This document shows, one piece after another, positions 43,647 to 53,400 of a stretch of DNA of 64,000 bases. This DNA comes from CAVVFX01 sp963747535. Lineage in GTDB: Bacteria; Acidobacteriota; Terriglobia; Bryobacterales; Bryobacteraceae. Both the position numbers and the translations under genes were made by a program. The stretch spans positions 1-64,000 of the forward strand of contig CAVVFX010000006.1 in NCBI GenBank assembly GCA_963747535.1. Direction: 5' to 3'. Each line of letters opens with the position of its first letter. Position 1 is the stretch's first letter. The notes under the pieces are model-generated. The model searched no databases and was not told where the DNA came from. It was given only the letters and a program-made list of their open reading frames with translations.

Positions 43647-45260
43647 TTACTCGCGAACGCGACGCTGGTGCGTCGAGGGGATTTTCATATCCTCCCGATA
43701 TTTCGCGACCGTCCGCCGCGTTACGTCTATCCCTTGAGCTTGCAGACGCGCGGTCACCTGCTCGTCAGTGAGCGGATGATGGGTGTCTTCCTCTTCGATC
43801 ATTTTTTTTACCATCCGTTTCAGCAGCAGGAGGGGCGTCTCGCCGCCGGAAGGCCCTTGCACCGCCTCGGAGAAGAAGTACCGCAGCTCGAAGACTCCGT
43901 GCGGGGTATGCGCGTACTTGCTGGCCACCGCCCGGCTCACGGTTGAGGGATGCACGCCCACTTCCTCGGCGACATCCTTGATCATCATGGGTTTCAGGTA
44001 GTCGATCCCGAACTGCAGGAATTCCATCTGGCGGCGCTTAATGGTCAGGCAGACCTTCTGGATGGTCTGTTTGCGCTGCTCGATGTTCTTCATCAGCTGA
44101 ATCGCGGAGGTGTAGCGCTCCCGCACGTAATCCCGGACTTCTTTGGTAGCGCCGTTATCGCGATCGAGCATCTTGCGGTACTGGCTGTTGAGGCGGAGTT
44201 GGGGAATCTCTTCGTCGTTCATCTGGATGATGAAGTCATCTCCGTCCTTGATGAAGTAGACATCGGGTTCTACCGATCGCGCGCCGGATCCCGAGAAACG
44301 GATGCCAGGCCGCGGATTGAGCTTGCGAATGACACCGACGGCCACGTCGATGTGCTCTTGCGGCCGGTGCATCACGCGCGCCAGTTCGCGGATCTGCCGC
44401 GTCTCCAGCAGGCGAAGATGGTTGGCCACAATCTGCCACGCGACACTGCCCTCGGCGCCCTTGCTCTTCAACTGGAGCAACAGGCACTCGCGAAGGTTCT
44501 GCGCCCCTACTCCGGCCGGGTCGAGGGACTGCACCGCTCTGAGCGCGGATTCCACCTGCTCCATGGTATGTTCGCCCGCGCTGGCGATTTCCTCCAAAGT
44601 AGCTGTGATGTATCCGTCCTCATCCAGGTTTCCAATTACGGATTCGGCCGCATCGCGCACGCCTTCGTCGAGGACCATGACGCTCAATTGCGAACGCAGG
44701 TGGTCCGGAAGGGTGAAGGGCTGCGATAGGAACGTCTCGAAGGACGGTTTGTCGACCGATTCCGATGCCGGACTCTTATAGCCAGGGTCGAGATAGTCAT
44801 CGAAAAACGATCCGAAATCGATTTCGTCGAAGGGATCGGCAGAGGGTGTTTCGATACCGGGCTCGGAATCCATGAGCGGCGCGGCAATCTCGGCCGCGGT
44901 TTCGGTGGTTCCCATCGCCTCGGCGTTGGCGGCTACGCCATTACCGTTCAGATCGATCTCTGGAGAAAGGCGTTCGATTTCATTGTCTAGGACACCGGAA
45001 GCTTCGAGGATGGAACGATCGGAGGGTTCGTGAACCGCTTCGGCTTCAAGTAAAGGCTGGAGTTCTTCAGGAGTGATTTCCTCGCCGGCTTCGCTCGACT
45101 CTTCCAGAACCGGATTGTTCACGATTTCCTGGTTGATCATCTCCTTCAACTCAAGGCGGTTAAGCTGGAGGACCGTGACCATCTGCACCAGGCCCGGGGT
45201 CAGGATCTGCTTCTGCGCTACCTTCAGCTGCAGTCTGGGGGAAAGCATGCTCATCTGCAC
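43647..45260 (-). CDS. rpoN: RNA polymerase sigma-54 factor
   Basis: A 537-residue sigma factor with the Gln/Leu-rich region I (LQLKVAQKQILTPGLVQMVTVLQL) and an acidic region II (about 60-175). The core-binding and helix-turn-helix region contains VAEEVGVHPSTVSRAVASKY. The RpoN box is in VTRRTVAKYREDMKIPS. It directs activator-dependent transcription from -24/-12 promoters. It is first in the rpoN-hpf-rapZ operon; hprK and ptsN, often present, are absent here. Confidence 0.96.
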   Translation of the reverse strand: MQMSMLSPRLQLKVAQKQILTPGLVQMVTVLQLNRLELKEMINQEIVNNPVLEESSEAGEEITPEELQPLLEAEAVHEPSDRSILEASGVLDNEIERLSPEIDLNGNGVAANAEAMGTTETAAEIAAPLMDSEPGIETPSADPFDEIDFGSFFDDYLDPGYKSPASESVDKPSFETFLSQPFTLPDHLRSQLSVMVLDEGVRDAAESVIGNLDEDGYITATLEEIASAGEHTMEQVESALRAVQSLDPAGVGAQNLRECLLLQLKSKGAEGSVAWQIVANHLRLLETRQIRELARVMHRPQEHIDVAVGVIRKLNPRPGIRFSGSGARSVEPDVYFIKDGDDFIIQMNDEEIPQLRLNSQYRKMLDRDNGATKEVRDYVRERYTSAIQLMKNIEQRKQTIQKVCLTIKRRQMEFLQFGIDYLKPMMIKDVAEEVGVHPSTVSRAVASKYAHTPHGVFELRYFFSEAVQGPSGGETPLLLLKRMVKKMIEEEDTHHPLTDEQVTARLQAQGIDVTRRTVAKYREDMKIPSTHQRRVRE

Positions 45261-45544
45261 TAATTATAAGCTTTGCGGTTTGTTGCCAAAGTGAGGGACT
45301 GTACCTTAAACCACGCTCGGCTAATTTTGTGTGACATATCTAACTACCTGCGGGAGGCATTCGGATCAGCAATTGCGGAGCCCCGCGATGCGGACCGTCG
45401 GCTTTTTGTGGTCGGAGTACCCTCGCGTTTCGCGGCGCAGCGGCCCTCGTCACGGGAACTTGCACCCGGACCGGATTCCGGCGCATCTCACTTATCACGT
45501 GAGAGCCGAGTCTGTGCTACGTTAGCAGCCAGGGATGCCTATCC
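45261..45544. other. Divergent intergenic region between rpoN and the AAA+ gene
   Basis: 284 bp without a convincing gene. It must hold the promoters of both the rpoN operon and the AAA+/VWA pair. One clear hairpin is TCTCAC (45486-45491) with GTGAGA (45499-45504). I see no consensus promoter. Confidence 0.4.
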
Positions 45545-47065
45545 ATGCGAACGACCAATCCGGAGTTGCCGCGCACGCTCGGTGAGCTGCGCAAAAGCGC
45601 CTTTTCTGAAGAACGGCTGGGCTTCAGGTCCGTCAAAGACGAACTGCGCGCCAACCTGATCTGTAAGCTGCAGCGCGACGAGACGCTGTTCCCTGGTATC
45701 GTCGGATACGAAGATACGGTTGTGCCGCAAGTCGTCAATGCCATTCTGTCGCGGCACAATTTCATTCTTCTGGGGCTCCGCGGCCAGGCTAAAACGCGCC
45801 TTGTCCGGATGCTGACCACCTTGCTCGATCCCTTCGTTCCGTATGTGGCCGGTTCCGAGATTCACGACAATCCGTATCAGCCGATCTCCAAATATGCGCG
45901 CGAACTCTTGCTGCACCAGGGAGACGATACGCCTGTCGCCTGGCTCACACCCCACGAGCGCTACGTGGAAAAGCTGGCCACTCCGGACGTCACGATCGCT
46001 GACATGATTGGCGACATCGATCCCATCAAGGCTGCGCGCAGCGGTCAGGACATCGCAGACGAACTCACCATTCACTACGGGCTGGTTCCGCGCGCGAACC
46101 GCGGGATTTTCGCGATCAATGAACTGCCGGACCTGGCAGGTAAGATCCAGGTCGGCCTCTTCAACATTATGCAGGAGGGCGACGTTCAGATTAAAGGTTT
46201 CCCGGTGCGGCTTCCCCTCGATCTGATGCTGGTCTTCACGGCTAACCCGGAGGACTACACCGCGCGCGGCAAGATCATCACGCCGCTAAAGGATCGCATC
46301 GGCAGCGAGATCCGCACTCACTATCCGGCCACGCTGGAGCACGGCCTTGAAATTACCCGGCAGGAGTCCTGGACTGAGCGTACTGCGCCCGATCGCGCGG
46401 CGCCCGTGGAATTGCGCTTGCCTGCGTATATGCAGGAGATCGTAGAACAATTGGCCTTCAGCGCCCGCGAGGACAAGCGGGTAGACAAGCGGTCCGGGGT
46501 ATCGCAACGTTTGCCCATCTCCGTGCTGGAGAACGCCGTGTCCAACGCGGAACGCCGCGCGCTGCGCAATCATGAATCGGTCGCGGTGCCTCGGGTGCTG
46601 GATATCTATGCGGCCTTGCCCTCCATGACCGGCAAGATTGAGCTGGAATACGAAGGCGAACTGAAGGGCGGCGACGTCGTGGCCAGGGAGTTGATTCGCC
46701 TCGCGGTCGGCAAGATCTATAACAAGTATTACGAGGGCGTCAATGTCTCCAACATCATTCAGTGGTTCGATCTGGGCGGGACTTTGAAGCTGGATGAGAG
46801 TGTGCCGGCGCAGCAGATGGTGCGGCAGCTCGGCGGCATCCAGGGTCTGATGGAGAAGACCCGGGCGCTGGGTCTGGGATCGAACGAGCCCGACGAACTG
46901 CGGGCTTCGGCGGCGGAGTTCATTCTGGAGGGGCTTTATGCGCATCGCCGAATCAGCCGCTCCGAGGAACGGGGATTCGCCGCGGAAGAACGCAAGACGC
47001 CGCGCGAATCCAAGGAAGAGCCGGGTAGCGGCCCGGGCCGTCCCCCGCGACGTCAGTTTAACTAG
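45545..47065 (+). CDS. AAA+ ATPase, MoxR / magnesium-chelatase subunit I-like
   Basis: A 506-residue protein. Walker A is GLRGQAKTR, the GxxGxAKT form of MoxR/RavA/ChlI ATPases. Walker B is GIFAINELPDLA with Asn-Glu instead of Asp-Glu. Sensor 1 is in LMLVFTANPEDYTARG, and an arginine finger is likely in TPLKDRIGSEI. The C-terminal region is helical, ending in a Lys/Glu/Arg-rich tail. The VWA partner gene begins 38 bp downstream. Such pairs act as chaperones or metal insertases; no chlorophyll or cobalamin genes are near, so chelation of magnesium is unlikely. Confidence 0.87.
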   Translation: MRTTNPELPRTLGELRKSAFSEERLGFRSVKDELRANLICKLQRDETLFPGIVGYEDTVVPQVVNAILSRHNFILLGLRGQAKTRLVRMLTTLLDPFVPYVAGSEIHDNPYQPISKYARELLLHQGDDTPVAWLTPHERYVEKLATPDVTIADMIGDIDPIKAARSGQDIADELTIHYGLVPRANRGIFAINELPDLAGKIQVGLFNIMQEGDVQIKGFPVRLPLDLMLVFTANPEDYTARGKIITPLKDRIGSEIRTHYPATLEHGLEITRQESWTERTAPDRAAPVELRLPAYMQEIVEQLAFSAREDKRVDKRSGVSQRLPISVLENAVSNAERRALRNHESVAVPRVLDIYAALPSMTGKIELEYEGELKGGDVVARELIRLAVGKIYNKYYEGVNVSNIIQWFDLGGTLKLDESVPAQQMVRQLGGIQGLMEKTRALGLGSNEPDELRASAAEFILEGLYAHRRISRSEERGFAAEERKTPRESKEEPGSGPGRPPRRQFN

Positions 47066-47103
47066 TTATTGGTCGTCAGTTATCAGTCAGGAGGACCGTC
47101 GCT

Positions 47104-48324
47104 ATGCGATTCATTAAGTACTCCAAATACACCGGCGACGATTTCGGAGTCGACGCTCAGGACCTGATGAAAGCCCTGTCCGACTTTCTGCTGCAGTCCG
47201 GCTTTCAGGCGCAGTTTTCGGAGTGGAACTCCAATGACCTGGAGGATCTGAAACAGGCGATCCAGCGCGCCCTGGAATCCGGCGAGCTGTTTCCCGAGGA
47301 GCAGATCGAGAGGATGCTGGAGCAGCTTCAGGCCATGTCACAGGAGCAGTTGGATCAGCTTCTGCAGAACCTGGTGCAAAAGCTGGTGGACGAAGGTCAC
47401 CTGACACTGGACCAGCCCGAGCCGCAGCCCGGCCAGGGCGGCCAGGGTCCCGAAACCAGGATCAAGTTCGAAGTCACCGACAAATCGCTCGACTTTCTGG
47501 GCTACAAAACGCTAAAGGACCTGTTGGGATCGCTGGGCAAGTCGAGCTTCGGACGTCACGATACGCGCGACCTGGCGACCGGTATCGAAACGTCGGGTTC
47601 GAGCAAACAGTACGAGTTCGGCGACACCATGAATCTGGATATCAGCGAGACGCTGTTTTCCGCCGTGCGCCGGGAAGGTCTGGGAGTGCCGATCAACCTG
47701 GAGTACCGGGATCTGCATGTGCACCAATGCGAATACCAGAGTTCCTGCGCCACGGTGCTGATGCTCGATTGTAGCCATAGTATGATTCTCTACGGCGAGG
47801 ACCGCTTCACGCCCGCGAAGAAGGTCGCCCTGGCGCTGGCGCACCTGATCAAGACGCAGTACCCCGGCGACAGCCTGCGTTGCGTCCTGTTTCATGACGG
47901 CGCCGAGGAACTCGATATCAGCCAGTTGGCTCGCGTGCAGGTGGGTCCGTACTATACCAACACGCGCGCCGGCTTGATCCTGGCTCAGCGTCTGCTCGCG
48001 CAGGAGCGCAAGGACATGAAACAGATCGTCATGATCACGGATGGCAAGCCTTCAGCCCTCACGCTGGATGACGGACGGATGTATCGCAATGCCTTCGGCC
48101 TCGATCCGCTGGTAACGGCTAAGACTTTCGAAGAGGTCAACCGCTGCAAGAAGCAGGGGATCCTGATTAATACGTTCATGCTCGCCAGCGATTATGGCTT
48201 GGTGAGCTTCGTGCAAAAGGTCACTGAGCTATGTAAGGGGAAGGCTTACTTCACCACTCCTTATAATCTCGGGCAGTATCTTCTCATGGACTACATGAAT
48301 CGCAAGACGCGCACTATTCACTGA
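47104..48324 (+). CDS. VWA-domain partner of the AAA+ ATPase
   Basis: A 406-residue protein without signal peptide. The N-terminal 200 residues are helical and Gln/Glu-rich (EEQIERMLEQLQAMSQEQLDQLL). The VWA domain has a complete metal-site motif DCSHSM (DxSxS-like) in TVLMLDCSHSMILYG, then TNTRAGL and VMITDGKPSA. GGAGG precedes the ATG at 47104. It pairs with the upstream MoxR-like ATPase as ChlD does with ChlI. Its last seven bases overlap the convergent PEP-CTERM gene. Confidence 0.87.
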   Translation: MRFIKYSKYTGDDFGVDAQDLMKALSDFLLQSGFQAQFSEWNSNDLEDLKQAIQRALESGELFPEEQIERMLEQLQAMSQEQLDQLLQNLVQKLVDEGHLTLDQPEPQPGQGGQGPETRIKFEVTDKSLDFLGYKTLKDLLGSLGKSSFGRHDTRDLATGIETSGSSKQYEFGDTMNLDISETLFSAVRREGLGVPINLEYRDLHVHQCEYQSSCATVLMLDCSHSMILYGEDRFTPAKKVALALAHLIKTQYPGDSLRCVLFHDGAEELDISQLARVQVGPYYTNTRAGLILAQRLLAQERKDMKQIVMITDGKPSALTLDDGRMYRNAFGLDPLVTAKTFEEVNRCKKQGILINTFMLASDYGLVSFVQKVTELCKGKAYFTTPYNLGQYLLMDYMNRKTRTIH

Positions 48325-49376
48325 GCCCGGCGGCGGACCTGTCGGAAAAGGAGACCCAGCATACAGGCGACCGGAAAGAACAGCGTAGGCTCGGGTACAG
48401 CCTGGATGTACCCGATGGCAGTCAGCGCTTCGATCTCACCTGCTCCTAAAGTCGGAGTGGCGGCGGGTGTGCCGAACGCATCTTGAACCTGCGCGGTCCC
48501 GTTACTGGCCCAGTCGCCGAAGTCAGCTCCATCGCACGAGTTGTCGAACTGTTCGATAGCCGCGGTAGACGGCCCGTAGGCAAAGTAGGCCGCGGTGGGC
48601 GACGAGCAGTTGGTGCTCAACGTCCGCGTACCTCCTAACACCGCGTTGTAGCGGAATAGATCTTCGGGTTCGGGGCTGTCGAGACCGTTGTTCAAGGTAT
48701 CGTAAAGGCCCGAAGTACAGCCATTACAGTTTTCCAGCGCCGATCCGAGCCCCAGCATTTCGTCTGTCTCATGCTCAACGACCGAGAGCAGGCTGTAATT
48801 GCTGCCATTGTCGGCTTGCGGACCGAACGTAAGCGACGTATTCAGGCTAATGATGCCATCGTAAGCCGGGCCGGTGCTTCCGCCGCAAATCTCGGGGAGA
48901 GTGGGTTCGCCGTTCGCCGGGCCGGATATCAGGTGGCAGCCAGGTAGTGCAGTACTGATTCCGAGCGCGCGCGCGTTGGCTGTTTTCATCACGATTGTGC
49001 TTGTGTCGGTGACGGGATTGACGCCGCCATTAGTGTCCCCGTCCCCCCCGTTATTGGTCAGACCCGCGATGGCCGCCCGGTTAGCATTATTGCTCACAAG
49101 GTCGTCGTAAAACTGCTTGTACGAGACCGAATCGAGCGTAAAATTGCTGGTACCGAGACCGCCGCCCTCTTGAAAGTAGATGTCCACGGTAACATTGTTC
49201 GTGAACTCACTCTCGTAAGCGGAAATCGCCTGATTGATGGTCGCTTCGATGGCGGACGCGTTGGGGTCACTGGTAATCGAGCTGTTGAACGTAGGAGTAA
49301 TGATTAAATTGGCGTGGGCCGGAACCCCATACCCAAGCGCAGCGCAAGCGAGAACCGTATAAAATTGCGACTTCAT
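48318..49376 (-). CDS. PEP-CTERM protein, NF038122-type metalloprotease-like
   Basis: A 352-residue protein with GGAGGAGG before the ATG and a signal peptide (FYTVLACAALGYGVPAHA). The middle has SLLSVVEHETDEMLGLGSAL, where HE and a later acidic residue form the variant zinc-site pattern of NF038122 proteins instead of HExxH. Cysteines cluster near ENCNGCTSG. The C terminus is VPEPTLFFPVACMLGLLFRQVRRR, a PEP-CTERM sorting signal cut by an exosortase, which must be encoded elsewhere. It is probably surface-exposed; protease activity is not certain. Confidence 0.83.
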   Translation of the reverse strand: MKSQFYTVLACAALGYGVPAHANLIITPTFNSSITSDPNASAIEATINQAISAYESEFTNNVTVDIYFQEGGGLGTSNFTLDSVSYKQFYDDLVSNNANRAAIAGLTNNGGDGDTNGGVNPVTDTSTIVMKTANARALGISTALPGCHLISGPANGEPTLPEICGGSTGPAYDGIISLNTSLTFGPQADNGSNYSLLSVVEHETDEMLGLGSALENCNGCTSGLYDTLNNGLDSPEPEDLFRYNAVLGGTRTLSTNCSSPTAAYFAYGPSTAAIEQFDNSCDGADFGDWASNGTAQVQDAFGTPAATPTLGAGEIEALTAIGYIQAVPEPTLFFPVACMLGLLFRQVRRRAQ

Positions 49377-49788
49377 CCATCCTCCTCCAAGTAAACCTCC
49401 ATAACAGAATCTGCCTCTCAGCGGTTACCGCGATTTTTGCCGGGCCGGATATCGCCAGAGGTGCTCAGAATGTTTATCCGGATCAGATTTGATCTGATGG
49501 ATGAGTAGGCAGCCCTGTTTCCTCTAGGATTAGGTTCAGTTTGGGCTATCCGGGTATCAGTTGTCAAGCAAATATGGAACTACTGGTACTTGACGTCACA
49601 AGTTGGTGGATCGTCGTATATTCATGAGATTTAACCCGGTTAGTGTACCGGTTGGACTTAATCCTTTGGTCTGTCGCGGAATGAATCCCTCGGTACATGG
49701 CGGCGCTGCCGTCTCGGCCATGGCCCAATCTGATGTTGTACAATCATCCCTTCGAAAGACGCTTCTCGCGGGCCCGGGTCTGCCTCTA
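49377..49788. other. 412-bp stretch without a convincing gene
   Basis: This lies upstream of the PEP-CTERM gene and after the end of the metal-efflux operon. Open frames on both strands overlap each other here and look random. TTGACA occurs on the minus strand near 49560 without a matching -10 box. There is no recognisable sigma-54 element, which PEP-CTERM genes often use. GGATCAGATTTGATCTGAT near 49475 contains the palindrome ATCAGATTTGATCTGAT. Confidence 0.4.
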
Positions 49789-50499
49789 TCAACGTTCGTT
49801 AACCGCCCCGGAACGCGAATTCCCCACCACTTTTCGCCACAGTTCGTTGAATCGCGCTTCCTCCATAGGGCGCTGCAATTGGAAATGAAAGTCGCGCCCG
49901 CTCGCGTTCCACGCGCCATGGTGTTCTAGCGTGACCACGCTGAAATCGAACGGGCCGGCCGTGGCAACGTTTTCAATATCGGCAAATCGCCAGGTCCGCG
50001 ACTCGCCGGGTTTGAGGGTGCGGAAGACAATGCAGTCCTCTCCAAACAGCAGAGTTCCTTCGACGCCCTTGAGAAGTCCGCTTAACCTTGCCGGGAACTC
50101 CGCGAGGCTGGTGAATTCGTCTTCCGCGAGCGCCGCGATGAAGCGCTGGTCCAGTTTGTCCCGCCACATCGGATAAACCGACGTGGCAAATCCCACCGGT
50201 AAGTGGATGAAGGCATAACTCCGATCGCGGCCGGGTTCCCACTTCTGATTCTCGTAAGTGAGGATGTGCAGGCTATCCCGCGTTAATTCGAGTTGCTGAA
50301 TTTCGTCGTACTTCCAGGCGCGGGAATGTTCCGGGTGCTTGCCGGCCTCACTGAACGAGATGCCTTGGGCCGTCGCGCTCAGAGTTCCCGATCCGTCGTG
50401 ATGCAGATGCTCATGCTTCACGTTAAACGTTTGTCCGGTCGCCATTCCAGCGGCCAGCATCAGGATCGCGCTAATTCCGGTTTCAATTCGAAATGCCAT
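49789..50499 (-). CDS. Hypothetical exported protein, last gene of the efflux operon
   Basis: A 236-residue protein with a signal peptide (FRIETGISAILMLAAGMATGQ). A beta-rich mature part follows, with FNVKHEHLHHDGSGTLSATAQGISF near the start: a His-rich stretch that could bind metal. It also has KYDEIQQLELTRDSLHIL and CIVFRTLKPGESRTWRFADIENV, which look like two related PH-like beta units. GAGG lies eight bases before the ATG at 50499. The gene starts inside the 3' end of the RND pump gene. Family unknown. Confidence 0.7.
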   Translation of the reverse strand: MAFRIETGISAILMLAAGMATGQTFNVKHEHLHHDGSGTLSATAQGISFSEAGKHPEHSRAWKYDEIQQLELTRDSLHILTYENQKWEPGRDRSYAFIHLPVGFATSVYPMWRDKLDQRFIAALAEDEFTSLAEFPARLSGLLKGVEGTLLFGEDCIVFRTLKPGESRTWRFADIENVATAGPFDFSVVTLEHHGAWNASGRDFHFQLQRPMEEARFNELWRKVVGNSRSGAVNER

Positions 50500-53400
50500 T
50501 TCCATACCTCGTAAATCGCGGGATAAGCTACCAGTTCTAAAACGAACGAAGTTACAATGCCGCCGATCATTGGGGCGGCGATACGCTTCATAACATCCGC
50601 GCCGGTCCCCACGGACCACATGATCGGCACCAGCCCCATGATCATGCACGCTACCGTCATGAACTTAGGACGGATGCGCTTGACCGCGCCTTGCAGAATC
50701 GCGGTTTCGAGATCGGCGAGGTTACGTAAGCGCCCATCGCGGCGCGCCTGGTCGTACGCCAGGTCCAGATACAACAGCATGAAGACGCCGGTCTCCGCAT
50801 CCACTCCCATGAGCGCGATCAAGCCTACCCAGACTCCGATGCTCACGTTGTAGCCGAGAAAATAGAGAAACCAGATGGCTCCGACGGCAGAGAAGGGAAC
50901 TGCCATCAGAATGATGGCTGTTTTGAAGATGGATTTCGTGTTGATGTACAGCAGCAGCGTAATCAGGCAAAGCGTGAGCGGCACGATGAACGTCAACCGT
51001 TGCCTGACCCGTTCCATAGCTTCGTACTGACCGCTCCAGGCGACCGAATATCCCGCCGGCAGCTTGAGGCTTTCGCGCACTCTCTGCTTGGCCTCCGCGA
51101 CGTAAGTCCCGACATCGCGTCCCGCCACATCGACGTAAACGTAACCGCTCAGCAGCCCGTTCTCATCCCGCAGCATGGCGGGTCCCGAGCGAATCTTCAG
51201 CGACGCAACTTGCGATACCGGGATCTGCGTCGCGCCGTTCATAACCGGAACCAGCACGCGGTTCAAGCGGTTGATGTCGCCGCGGAAATCCCTGAAGTAG
51301 CGGACATTGACCGAGTAGCGTTCGCGACCCTCCACGGTAGTTGTGACGCCTTCGCCGCCGACTGCCGATAACAGGACCGCCTGCACGTCGTCCACCGCGA
51401 GACCGTAGCGTGCCAGTTCATCGCGTTTCCAATCGAAGTCCAGAAAATAGCCTCCACCGGTGCGCTCGGCGAACACGTTGCGGGTGCCTCGCACCTGCGG
51501 CAGCAGCCTTTCGAGATCCGTGCCGATGCGCTCGATCACGTCGGTGTTCGCGCCATAGATCTTGATCCCGACCGGCGTTCGGATACCAGTGGTCAGCATG
51601 TCGATGCGATTCTTGATGGGCATGGTCCACGCGTTGGAGGTCCCCGGAATGCGCAGCGCTTCGTTCATCTCGTCGACCAGTTGTTCGGTTGAAATATGAT
51701 CGGGCGTGAGGTGTTGGAAGCCGCTCCGGAGCCACTGCGGCGCGTTCCCGGGCAAGCGCCTGGTCCACCAGGTTTCGCGTTTCCGCCATACCTCGACGGG
51801 CTTGAGCGTGATCACGGTCTCCATCATGGAAAGGGGCGCGGGATCGGTCGGGGTCTCGGCGCGCCCAGCTTTGCCCAGTACGGTGCGGACTTCCGGAAAC
51901 CGCATCAGTATCCGATCCTGGAGTTGCATGAGCCGTTGTGCTTCGGTCACCGAAATCCCCGGCAGCGTCGACGGCATGTACAGCAGCGCGCCCTCATCGA
52001 GTGGCGGCATGAACTCGGAACCCAGCTTCTGATAGGCCGGCAAGGTTGCGAACACCACTACGCCGCCTCCGACAATGACCAGCCATTTCCAACGCAGCGA
52101 CCAGGCGCAGACGGGTTCGTAAATGCGGATCAGGATGCGGCTGATGGGATGGTTCTCTTCCGAATGGATCTTGCCTACCAGGACTGCGTTAGCGGCGCGG
52201 GCCAGCCACAATGGTCGGAATTCGAAGTTACGCATGTGCGTGAACAGCAACCGCATGGCCGGGTCGAGCGTAATGGCCAGCACCGCCGCCACGATCATGG
52301 ACAGATTTTTGGTGTACGCCAGCGGCTTGAAAAGGCGTCCTTCCTGAGCTTCCAGCGTCAGCACGGGAAGGAATGAAACCGCGATAACCAGCAGCGCAAA
52401 GAAACTTGGGGCCCCGACCTCTTTCACGGCCTCGATGATGACGTGATGGTAATCGTCCTTGCGGCCGGTGCGTTCCCATTCTTCGAGTTTCTTGTGAGTC
52501 TGTTCGACCACTACGATAGCGGCGTCCACCATGGCGCCGATCGCAATCGCAATGCCGCCGAGCGACATAATGTTCGACGACAGGCCCAGCATGCGCATCG
52601 GAATGAACGCAATCACGATCGAAATGGGAATCGTGAACACCGGAATGATGGCACTGGGAAAATGCCAGAGGAAGATCATGATCACGATGGAGACGATGAT
52701 CATTTCCTCGATGAGCGTGTGCTTCAGATTGTCGATGGAGCGCAGAATCAATTCCGACCGGTCATAAGCGCTGACGATCTTCACGCCGGCGGGGAGTCCT
52801 GGTTCCAGTTCGTGCAGCTTGGCTTTGACACGCGCGATGACGTCGAGCGCATTTTCTCCCTGGCGCGCGATGACGATTCCAGTGACGGTATCCCCCTCTC
52901 CATTCCAGTCGGCGATGCCGCGGCGGAGGTCCGGCCCCAGTTCTACGCGTCCCACATCCTTCACGCGAACCGGTACGCCGTTCGGGCTCGCCAGCAGGAC
53001 GATACTGCCGATGTCCTCTCGGGATTTCGCGTAGCCGCGGCCGCGCACCATGTATTCGGCGCCGGACATTTCCACCAGGCGCCCGCCGACATCGTTGTTG
53101 CCTCCGCGCACCGCCTCCACCACTTTCGTAATGGGGATGTTGTACGCCTGTAGCTTGGCGGGATCGACGTTCACTTGATATTGGCGTACGAATCCTCCCA
53201 GCGGCGCGACCTCCGCCACGCCCGGAACTGAGCGCAACTGATAGCGCAGGAACCAGTCCTGCACGGAACGCAGTTCGGCGAGATCGTGCTTGCCGGTAGT
53301 GTCTACGAGCGCGTATTGGAAGACCCAGCCGACGCCGGTGGCATCGGGTCCAATCTCCGACTTCACGCCCTGCGGCAGGCGAGGGAGCACCGCCGACAAG

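Noticed and set aside
45273..45659. 128-codon frame upstream of the AAA+ gene
   Set aside because: It overlaps the AAA+ start in another frame and has no recognisable domain.
49596..49929. Overlapping frames of about 108 codons on both strands
   Set aside because: No signal, motif, SD or supporting context, and both run into the real gene at 49789-50499.
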